From Verrucomicrobiota bacterium (GTDB taxonomy: Bacteria > Verrucomicrobiota > Verrucomicrobiia > Verrucomicrobiales > DEV007), in assembly GCA_020630975.1 (NCBI GenBank), contig JAHDID010000055.1:1-38319 (forward strand): DNA of 38,319 nt, in the 5' to 3' direction. Position numbers and translations under genes: made by a program. Shown in pieces: positions 8,712-15,571 of the stretch (within the stretch, counting starts at the first letter, position 1; each line of letters opens with the position of its first letter). Under the pieces are notes generated by a model. It saw only the letters and a list, made by a program, of their open reading frames with translations, did not search any database and was not told the DNA's origin.

Positions 8712-9548
8712 ATGAATCCAAAGCTCAAAACCACTCTACTCGTTCTTCCAGTAGCTTTAGCATTGCCCAGCTGCCAAAGCATCCAGCCGGGCTCTCAGCT
8801 AAAGTCTAAAACAGGAGGATTCGCAAAACTCTTTAATGTGGCCGGCGTCAAAGAGAAGACCATCTCTGCCAAGTCGGTGACTGCCAAGCCGACTTCACGT
8901 CTCGCTAAAGCGAAGCCCGCTACGAGTACTCAATATGCCAGTGCCAACTACGACTACGGCTCTGCACTCTCCAATGCCTCTGTCTCTACCACCACGCCAC
9001 ATCAGGCGGAGCCAACCATGGTCGCTGAAACTCGCAACGATGATCTACCACCAATGGAGCCGATCAGAGACGTGAGAACGCCTAAGGAAACGCCTTCTGT
9101 GCTAGTCACCGAGGCCGCCGACACACCACCGCAAATTGCTCCGACACCGCCAACTATCATCGCAGAGGCGAGTCCAGTGACAGCTCCTGCTCCTATCAAA
9201 GAAGAAGGTGGCGCGAAGGATCCGATCGATATCGATGCGACCAACGGAGAAAAAATCCTACTAGCCGAGAATCAGGACATCACCATTCGTGGCTCGAAAG
9301 GAGTCGTCATGATCAGTGGCCAGTGTAAGACTCTCGAAATCCTAGGTAGCAACCTAGAGATCTACTGCGATGTGGCCGACATGGTCGAGGTGAAGGGCGA
9401 TAGCAACAAACTCGTGATCGGTAGCATCGGTGCAGGTGATCTGACTGGTAATGAAAACTCTCTGAGCTGGGAAAAAAGTACCCAAGAGGAGACTCCAGAG
9501 ATCAAGTCATCTGGCAATAGTAACGATATCGCTAAGAGCGATTTCTAA
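8712..9548 (+). CDS. Lipoprotein with C-terminal DUF3060-like domain
   Basis: I chose the ATG at 8712 (278 aa) because it gives a clean lipoprotein signal: MNPKLKTTLLVLPVALALPS followed by Cys21, a type II signal peptide with a lipobox-like LPSC. A Ser/Thr/Pro/Ala-rich, probably disordered region follows (about residues 25-170). The C-terminal part (about 175-255) has short beta-strand repeats with the N/D and G spacing of DUF3060, for example QDITIRGSKGVVMISG, GSNLEIYC, GDSNKLVIG and NENSLSW; these resemble a small beta-helix. The function of that family is unknown. The protein should be anchored to a membrane leaflet in the envelope. It is monocistronic, and its 3' end faces the long convergent operon across a repeat-containing gap. 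Confidence 0.82.
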   Translation: MNPKLKTTLLVLPVALALPSCQSIQPGSQLKSKTGGFAKLFNVAGVKEKTISAKSVTAKPTSRLAKAKPATSTQYASANYDYGSALSNASVSTTTPHQAEPTMVAETRNDDLPPMEPIRDVRTPKETPSVLVTEAADTPPQIAPTPPTIIAEASPVTAPAPIKEEGGAKDPIDIDATNGEKILLAENQDITIRGSKGVVMISGQCKTLEILGSNLEIYCDVADMVEVKGDSNKLVIGSIGAGDLTGNENSLSWEKSTQEETPEIKSSGNSNDIAKSDF

Positions 9549-9575
9549 AACGCCAAGTCGATTGATGTCCCAAAT

Positions 9576-9602
9576 CCCTATTGGATACGAAATTCAATAG
9601 GG
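9576..9602. repeat. Inverted repeat CCCTATTG...CAATAGGG
   Basis: CCCTATTG (9576-9583) is the exact reverse complement of CAATAGGG (9595-9602). The right arm belongs to the first unit of the 21-bp repeat array, and the left arm may be an inverted partial copy. Lying between two convergent genes, it could act as a bidirectional stem-loop. Confidence 0.5.
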
Positions 9603-9629
9603 TACAATTTTCAGTCAATAGGGTACAAT
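9594..9629 (+). repeat. Two-copy array of the 21-bp-phased AATAGGGTACA repeat (locus 1 of 3)
   Basis: TCAATAGGGTACAAT occurs at 9594-9608 and again at 9615-9629, exactly 21 bp apart. The same core recurs at 26144-26177 and 36916-36970 with the same period. Here it lies between the 3' ends of two convergent genes. Confidence 0.85.
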
Positions 9630-9636
9630 CTGCCTA

Positions 9637-10593
9637 CTACCCTGCTTCTGCAGCCAAGACTTCGCTCCTACCATTTCCGATGGTAATGGCGAAGTCGAAC
9701 TGCGTATCATGGATCTGCTTCAGCAGCTTTAGCCAGCTCATCGCGCAGCTGCGGTTGACCTCTTTCACTCGATTCAGCAGGTGCACCTGCACTTTGATCA
9801 CCTCAAAGTCAGGGAACTGACCTTGCCACAGCTCTACCCCCGCGCCCTCCAGCCATAGCTCGGGTAGCTCGGGATCGATATCCGTGCACTCATGCTGCAG
9901 ATGGCGAGTCGCCTGGCCGACCACTCTTTGATATTCGGACAACAATAGACCGTGGTTATAAAACTGGAGCAGACAATCCTGGGTGATGTCTCGCCACTCC
10001 GCTAGGAACCTAGGCCGCTTAAACTGCCAGCCGATGTGGTGCTGGATCGGCTCATCCAGCCGATCGTAGAGCTCGATCAATCGCGACGAGGTGCGAAAGC
10101 TTTCGTAAAGGATGTCGCGGGTGTCATGCGAGCCGAAGTGGATGTGCGGGTAGAGCGGGTCGGCCTCGATACCGGTATTATCGCAGAACTGCTGGATCTC
10201 CTCAAAGTACTGTGTCGCTCGCGCTGTCTCGGTGGCGACTCTAGGTGCGACCGCAGCTATCTTGTGGTAATCCAGCCCTAGCCACCTGCAGACCCTTTCC
10301 GTCGCTAGCACCGGTCCATACTTGCGAGCCAGTGCGACTGCCTCTGGCGGGATAAATCCGATACCGACGCGATGCAGGAGATACTCCAAATATTTCTGCC
10401 GCGCGTCGGGCAGCATACCTTCCTCGATCGGGATCTCTTCGCCATCGCCCTCCGGCGCGCCGAAGAAGTCCTGCTTTTCATATTTTTTCTCGATCGAGCG
10501 GATGCGTTTCCACTGCTTTTTCTGCAGCTTCCGCACCTGCTTAGCATGGCGCCTTTCGCGCTTTTCTCGAGATCGCTCTAGTATCGACATCAC
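9637..10593 (-). CDS. Hypothetical protein, last gene of the SEDS/PBP/PP2C operon
   Basis: The product of about 318 aa begins with GTG then ATG; the GTG overlaps the TGA of the preceding gene, so translation is probably coupled. The first 45 residues are very basic and helical (REKRERRHAKQVRKLQKKQW), suggesting RNA, nucleoid or membrane-surface contact, or a coiled coil. The rest is a soluble helical domain rich in Trp, His and acidic residues, including HIHFGSHDTRDILYESF and a long helical tail. I see no signal peptide, membrane span or known catalytic motif, and I do not recognise the family. Position as the terminal cistron of a tightly packed seven-gene operon suggests a cytoplasmic accessory role. 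The 21-bp repeat array follows its stop codon. Confidence 0.75.
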   Translation of the reverse strand: MMSILERSREKRERRHAKQVRKLQKKQWKRIRSIEKKYEKQDFFGAPEGDGEEIPIEEGMLPDARQKYLEYLLHRVGIGFIPPEAVALARKYGPVLATERVCRWLGLDYHKIAAVAPRVATETARATQYFEEIQQFCDNTGIEADPLYPHIHFGSHDTRDILYESFRTSSRLIELYDRLDEPIQHHIGWQFKRPRFLAEWRDITQDCLLQFYNHGLLLSEYQRVVGQATRHLQHECTDIDPELPELWLEGAGVELWQGQFPDFEVIKVQVHLLNRVKEVNRSCAMSWLKLLKQIHDTQFDFAITIGNGRSEVLAAEAG

Positions 10594-11249
10594 GGTGCAG
10601 TGGCTTCGGGACGCTCATCACGAGATCGGTCACGGGTCGAAAATAGCTGAAACTCGATCCGCCGCCGCTTGGCATCCCCCTGCCCAGTAGGCCGGGTATC
10701 TAGACTGTAGTCAGTCCTCACCATCGACCCTGCAGACATCGGCACGAAATATTCTATATTCTGAAACAAAGTCCCCTGACGCTTCAGCTCCTGGAAAAAC
10801 TGGGTCACCACGACCGCACGCACCATGCCCAGCTCTGCATTCGATACTGTATCGTTGGCCAATCGCGAGGCTGCTTGGGCATAATTCGTCTGCCGCCCGG
10901 TGATGGTGCTGGTATTGCCATCTAGGTAACCGGCCAAGGCCTTATCCAAATCGTAGCCCCAGCGCCCGTATGTGCGTGTGATACGGGCCGTGTCAGCGTG
11001 GCCAATGATCTCCAGCCCATCGAACTTATGGTCACGAGACTTTTCGTCGATCGATCTCGCGATCTCCATCAGCTCGAGCTGCAACTCCTCAGAGATCTTT
11101 GCTGTCTTTGAGCCAAAGCTCTCATTGATATTGATCGATAGAGCGGCATCCACATAGCGAGGCCGGTTCAGGGTGAAGGCCAAGATAAAGACAATCAGCA
11201 GAATGAGGAATATCTCATTCTCTGGGCGAATCCCACGAGCCAAATTCAT
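10590..11249 (-). CDS. Single-span membrane protein with OmpA/MotB-like periplasmic domain
   Basis: The product of 219 aa has one transmembrane helix (about residues 12-28: EIFLILLIVFILAFTL), then a periplasmic domain that follows the OmpA-C/MotB plan. That plan includes a helical lead-in, the GHAD signature (83-86, within LEIIGHADTARI), a helix SNAELGMVRAVVV at 136-148 that matches the family's N-x-x-LS-x-x-RA, and RRRIEF near 195-200, which matches the final NRRVE strand. OmpA-C domains bind peptidoglycan. Unlike MotB, ZorB and ExbD, the membrane helix has no central Asp, so proton-driven motor function is doubtful. An insertion of about 30 residues lies between GHAD and the second helix. 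Two bases separate it from the MotA-like gene upstream, which suggests a stator-like pair. Confidence 0.78.
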   Translation of the reverse strand: MNLARGIRPENEIFLILLIVFILAFTLNRPRYVDAALSININESFGSKTAKISEELQLELMEIARSIDEKSRDHKFDGLEIIGHADTARITRTYGRWGYDLDKALAGYLDGNTSTITGRQTNYAQAASRLANDTVSNAELGMVRAVVVTQFFQELKRQGTLFQNIEYFVPMSAGSMVRTDYSLDTRPTGQGDAKRRRIEFQLFSTRDRSRDERPEATAP

Positions 11250-11251
11250 CG

Positions 11252-11917
11252 CTACTGCATGCCCCCTTTGATACTGGTCAACTGCTGTAGCACCTCATCG
11301 CGATGCGATTCTTCCACCTCTCGGCGGCTGGCATCTTCATTGACGAACTTGCGCACCTCTTCCAGCAAGAGATTGGTTTTCTCGAGTAAAGCATGATGCT
11401 CGGCTATCTCGCTCTCGACCTGCTGCAGCCGCTCCCGCGAGGTGCCGAGGATCTGTGCTGTCGCCTGTAGCTCTTCATTGAGCTGAGCTGTCAGCTGTGG
11501 GTCCAGAGCTAGAGATATATTATCCCCAGACACATAGGGCGAATCATCTCGCTCGATCAGCCCGCCGAAAAACCAACCCACCAGACTACTCAATAGTGCG
11601 CCACCAGCTCCTGAAAAGATGGCCGCTGCATCTCTATCGATCGACTCGATCGCGAGGATCAATCCGGTCAGGGTGTACAAGTAGCCGGTTAGTTTTACTA
11701 GGTTACTCGCCTGGGGTCTACCCATCGACTCCACCGATCGTATACCGATGATGCCGGCGATAGCCGTATGGATCATCGCCCACGTGCGGAAGATGAGCTG
11801 ATTGGCTGCGGCGTCGACAGAAGTCAGCACCCCGCTCAAAAACAAAATCGAAGAGGCACCCACCAGCATGTAAGAAATCCATGCCACTCGGTGCATACTA
11901 AAGGTTGTCAACTTCAT
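11252..11917 (-). CDS. MotA/ExbB-like four-helix membrane protein with coiled-coil tail
   Basis: The product of 221 aa has four predicted transmembrane helices (about residues 11-31, 44-60, 74-91 and 100-121), then a coiled coil (about 140-215) that should lie in the cytoplasm. Helices 3 and 4 (LTGYLYTLTGLILAI and GAGGALLSSLVGWFFGGLI) resemble the paired channel helices of MotA/TolQ/ExbB proteins in their GxxxTxxGLI and ALxSSxxG patterns. The match is distant and is made by eye. The ATG overlaps the stop of the PP2C-like gene (ATGA), and the OmpA/MotB-like gene follows by 2 bp. Gene order therefore supports a two-component membrane complex. It could instead be an unrelated four-helix scaffold. 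Confidence 0.6.
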   Translation of the reverse strand: MKLTTFSMHRVAWISYMLVGASSILFLSGVLTSVDAAANQLIFRTWAMIHTAIAGIIGIRSVESMGRPQASNLVKLTGYLYTLTGLILAIESIDRDAAAIFSGAGGALLSSLVGWFFGGLIERDDSPYVSGDNISLALDPQLTAQLNEELQATAQILGTSRERLQQVESEIAEHHALLEKTNLLLEEVRKFVNEDASRREVEESHRDEVLQQLTSIKGGMQ

Positions 11918-12909
11918 CTCGTGTTATTCAATAATTCTTGTTTGAAGGTGATCCACTCATAGACAAACCACGTCCCTAATGCCGACACCTGAAGCATGAT
12001 GATCAGCAGCATCAAAAACAATATCCAGAACCCAGCACGACCTGGCTTTTTCGGCGGCTTTTCTTTCTTGCCCTTGGCCTTCACTTCTGGCTCTGGTGCT
12101 GCCCCCCCTGCTGCTGCACTCGAGGATTCCATCTCTGTGGCTTTCGACTTTCTCGGTGGGTACTTGATCGCTTTGGGAGCCAACTCTGGTGGCATCGGAA
12201 TCACGGTGAAACAGATGTCGTCCCGCAGAGCATCAGTATCTTTGGGGATCTCTCGGTTTACCCGTTTAAACACTTCGTCCGGTGTACGCCCGATCAGATC
12301 CAAATAAAAATCCGGAATATGCTTGGTCAAGCCATCGGAAAACATATAGATATTCAGCGAGGGATCGCTATCAAACTGATACACACTCTCGGCACGGTAT
12401 GGCTCGGGTAGATCACCTAGTCGGGCATCGGCCGTCAGCCCCATCAGCTCGGCAGGTGCTACGGTAAACTCATCGACACCCTCGGGGCGCGGCTCATCAG
12501 CTCCGTCGTGGCAAAACCGAAGGGCACCCCGCTCATTGCTCAGCGCTATCGTGCAGTCCCCCACGCCGCCGACGTAGAGTACCTTATCGTAGATAAAGAT
12601 CACCGAACAACACAGCACACCATTCTCCAGCTTCTTGCCTTTCAGCTGCCGATCGATATCATTCAGTATCTCGGCTACCAGTTCCTTGGGATGCTCTCGG
12701 ACTCCGGATATCTCGAGCTTTTGCACCGCGAACTGCACCACATTCTTTGCGATCTGAGTCACTTCTTTGTCCACAGGCGCAGGTGCATCGGCGACCAGCC
12801 CGATCATAGCAGGCGAGGAAGCCTGCACGAGGTACGCTTTGCAGATGTCACCGAACGGCTCATTATACAGAGCGTAGAAGCTGTTTTCTTTAGTGACTAA
12901 ATCGATCAT
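11914..12909 (-). CDS. PP2C-like protein phosphatase, degenerate, with C-terminal membrane anchor
   Basis: The product of 331 aa follows the PP2C/PPM fold in motif order: GLVADAPAP at 37-45, VGDCTIAL at 116-123 (family GDSRxxL), MFSDGLTK at 189-196 (family xxSDGL), and LRDDICFTVI at 228-237 (family DDxTxxV). The first metal motif, normally DGxGG, keeps Asp41 but lacks the glycines, and the strict GDSR is GDCT. Metal binding may therefore be altered, and the protein may be a weak phosphatase or a phospho-sensor. A Pro/Lys/Ala-rich linker (about 240-290) leads to one transmembrane helix (about 294-316), which holds the phosphatase domain on the cytoplasmic face. It lies 4 bp after the kinase-like gene, a typical kinase-phosphatase pairing. 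Confidence 0.8.
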   Translation of the reverse strand: MIDLVTKENSFYALYNEPFGDICKAYLVQASSPAMIGLVADAPAPVDKEVTQIAKNVVQFAVQKLEISGVREHPKELVAEILNDIDRQLKGKKLENGVLCCSVIFIYDKVLYVGGVGDCTIALSNERGALRFCHDGADEPRPEGVDEFTVAPAELMGLTADARLGDLPEPYRAESVYQFDSDPSLNIYMFSDGLTKHIPDFYLDLIGRTPDEVFKRVNREIPKDTDALRDDICFTVIPMPPELAPKAIKYPPRKSKATEMESSSAAAGGAAPEPEVKAKGKKEKPPKKPGRAGFWILFLMLLIIMLQVSALGTWFVYEWITFKQELLNNTR

Positions 12910-12913
12910 GATA

Positions 12914-15529
12914 TTAGCGGGTTATAGCGACGAAGTTGTATGGCCTATCGGCAAAGTTAAACAGAAAGGCTTCGTCCAACCTCTGCTTCACTTGGTTGCG
13001 ATAGACAGGATTCTGCGCCCACTCTCCGATCAGATCGTAGAGCGCAGCTGTCTGATCGCAGACGTATTGAAAGTATCGATCCGGAGCCATATAAAACTCC
13101 TCAGCCATACTAGGCCACTTGGGCACGGCACCCCTTCCCCAGATCCGAAACCTGAGTAGACCTAGATTATAGGCATGCAGCTGGTATTTCTCCTCCAAGG
13201 TAAATTCAGTCTTGCCCTGCTCGAGCTGAAACATCAGCCCTGGGTCGCGGTAGTCATCTTTACCTGGATTAGCCGTAGGCTGCCACTCGTGGATCGATTC
13301 ATACGATCCGTAGTCGGCCAGCCACATGGTAGAGTAGTCATCGCTGACCAGGATATCGTCGACTGAGCAATCGGAAAATGCCAGTCCCGCAGACAGCGCA
13401 CGACTGTAGAACTCGGTGACCGAAGCCACCAGACGATCGGTATCCTCCACTGAGAGAGACGCCCCCTTGGACTCGAGGATCTTTTGTAGCGATTGATACT
13501 CCTTCGACGTTAGAACCCAGCAGGCACTCTTCACCTCCTCGGTATCGCGCAGGGGCTTGTAGCTACCGCTCAGCAGATGCCGCTTCATGGTATCTGGCAG
13601 CAGGTTGTGCGCAGGGTTTGAGATGATCGGCCACGCGCGGCGCAGTGCCTCTCTCCGCTCGGACAGATCATCCCCATAGTAGATACGCACGTAGATCTTC
13701 GAATCATCTTTCTTATCCGCACCGATCAACAGATCGCCTTGGCGGATCTGTACCGGAGCACTGTCGAGATTTTTGATACCCAGCGATCGGCAGAAGGAAT
13801 TGATCATGGTATGCGACTGAGCGATGTCGCCATGAGTCGCGACACTCTGTGGCGAGTAACCATAGCGCGCACGCGATCCGGCCTGAATCGAAAATCCGAA
13901 GTATCCGACACTCTCGCCCCCCACGACGAGGAAGTAGTTCATATCACGGATCTCGACATTCGAGCCGATCTCTGCAGCACCCGCATTCTGCTCGATCAAG
14001 TCGGAGTGTTGGGTAGGCTCTACCCTGAAGGCGGAGTCGAGTGTGGAATTGAAAGTCCTGCCGGTCTTCGTGCCATGGGCATCCGATACCGACGAGAAAG
14101 GCGCCAGATAGAATCCGGCGTCCTCAGCCAGATTCCCTCCAAACAGGTGATACATATACTGCTCGCCCTGATCTTTAGACGGCGCAAAAATGATATTAAA
14201 TATACCCGTACGCAGCCCTGGCAGCTCAGTCGGCGAAAGATTGATCCACATCTCGCGCATGGTCGGGTTGGTACTGATAGCCAGACCGATCTGTGCCATC
14301 GGATTCGCCATGACCACACCAGACGTACCCGCACCGTCCTCCTGCTGGAACTGCGGGCAGAAGTTAACACTGGCCACATTAAGACGATCGCGCACCGGTG
14401 TATCGAGCAGCGTCCAGTCGGCCTTCCCTGGAGGGCGATAGGCCAGCAGCTCCACCTGGCCTTTCTGACCGCGGCCCTGCGTGCTGCGCCATTGTAGGAT
14501 ATCATTGGCATCCTCCTGGTAGTACTGGCAGCGCAACTTGCCACCAGTAGCATCTGACAAGTAGTTCATCAGTTTTTTCGGCGACACCGAGTTCTGCGGC
14601 AAGGTCTCGTGATAATAGACAAACACACGCTGCCCTTTACCCGCTGTCGTCGGATAGACATCGATCATTCGCAGCAACAGCTTGTCTGAAGGATAATTAC
14701 CTATGTGGAAACGATACCCCTCGGGGAAAGACATCCGTGACACCGTAGCGATCTGCCGTGAGAACTCACCAGCATCATTCTTCGTCCGAGTGATCGGAGT
14801 GTGCTGCTCGGTCCAGAGGTAGCCCTCGTGGTCATCGCTCATCGTCGATGAGTCTTTGATCAAAAAGTTACTCGAGTGACCGTGCTCGCGCTGGCGGATC
14901 TTGGATAGGTAATAGAACTCATCCTCACACAGTCCCCCGCCGATATCTTTCAACACCTGACACTGCACATAGAGACGCTTGGCGATATCGTCCTCCACGG
15001 TACGACTGAGTTTCTCGACGATGTATTCATCATCATCCTCATTGAGGATCGTCACACCACGAGCGACCAGCTCTTTGATGATCGCACTGGAGATCAACAG
15101 ACCAAACTCCTGACAAAGATTGGCATCAAAATCGTCATACCACTTACGAAATGACTTAAGCGTCTGTGGCTGCAGAGCGATCAAAATCTCGAACACCGCT
15201 CCATCTCGCAACAGCAAGCGCAGAATCTGATTAGTCTTTGGCAGTGTCACCAGATGCGTGGCGACTGCTTGAGCGAATTTTTTCTGAACATCAGAGAGCC
15301 GGTCTTCGGAACCCGGCGGCGAATCAAATTGCTTCAGTAGCTCTCTGGGAAAATGATAATTCTCAGGGTGGCCATTCTCGTCCAAAACTTCGCCCACATT
15401 CCACGCGCGGAATGTATCCATGAGCATTTTCGAGGCTTCGTCGAAGCTATCGTCTTTCTTTACCTTAGCGCGAGTGTGGTCGTCTGGTCCGAATAGCCAG
15501 TCTTTGAGCTTGTCAGTCAGTGATGCCAT
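12914..15529 (-). CDS. Large cytoplasmic protein with C-terminal pseudokinase-like domain
   Basis: The product of 871 aa has no signal peptide or membrane span. Residues 1-230 are helical and charged; about 230-560 form a mixed region I do not recognise. The C-terminal 280 residues follow a protein-kinase plan by eye. KIYVRIYYGD (611-620) would be the N-lobe Lys strand. AFSDCSVDDILVSDD (717-731) aligns with the HRDLKxxNILL catalytic loop, LADYGSY (737-743) with the DFG segment, and YRDPGL (760-765) with the APE region. A helix at 778-797 (LEEKYQLHAYNLGLLRFRIW) aligns with helix F. The catalytic-loop His-Arg is replaced by Phe-Ser, so I call it a pseudokinase or a very divergent kinase. It sits between a transpeptidase and a PP2C-like gene, and probably senses or relays wall-synthesis status. 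Confidence 0.65.
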   Translation of the reverse strand: MASLTDKLKDWLFGPDDHTRAKVKKDDSFDEASKMLMDTFRAWNVGEVLDENGHPENYHFPRELLKQFDSPPGSEDRLSDVQKKFAQAVATHLVTLPKTNQILRLLLRDGAVFEILIALQPQTLKSFRKWYDDFDANLCQEFGLLISSAIIKELVARGVTILNEDDDEYIVEKLSRTVEDDIAKRLYVQCQVLKDIGGGLCEDEFYYLSKIRQREHGHSSNFLIKDSSTMSDDHEGYLWTEQHTPITRTKNDAGEFSRQIATVSRMSFPEGYRFHIGNYPSDKLLLRMIDVYPTTAGKGQRVFVYYHETLPQNSVSPKKLMNYLSDATGGKLRCQYYQEDANDILQWRSTQGRGQKGQVELLAYRPPGKADWTLLDTPVRDRLNVASVNFCPQFQQEDGAGTSGVVMANPMAQIGLAISTNPTMREMWINLSPTELPGLRTGIFNIIFAPSKDQGEQYMYHLFGGNLAEDAGFYLAPFSSVSDAHGTKTGRTFNSTLDSAFRVEPTQHSDLIEQNAGAAEIGSNVEIRDMNYFLVVGGESVGYFGFSIQAGSRARYGYSPQSVATHGDIAQSHTMINSFCRSLGIKNLDSAPVQIRQGDLLIGADKKDDSKIYVRIYYGDDLSERREALRRAWPIISNPAHNLLPDTMKRHLLSGSYKPLRDTEEVKSACWVLTSKEYQSLQKILESKGASLSVEDTDRLVASVTEFYSRALSAGLAFSDCSVDDILVSDDYSTMWLADYGSYESIHEWQPTANPGKDDYRDPGLMFQLEQGKTEFTLEEKYQLHAYNLGLLRFRIWGRGAVPKWPSMAEEFYMAPDRYFQYVCDQTAALYDLIGEWAQNPVYRNQVKQRLDEAFLFNFADRPYNFVAITR

Positions 15530-15571
15530 TTGTTGAGAAGTGAGAAAATAGTCAGTCAGTGGTTGTTTGTT

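Noticed and set aside
10590-11917. Zorya defence system (ZorA/ZorB)
   Set aside because: The MotA-like and OmpA-like pair recalls ZorAB, but there is no ZorC/D/E helicase or nuclease, the OmpA protein lacks the membrane Asp, and the neighbours are cell-wall enzymes.
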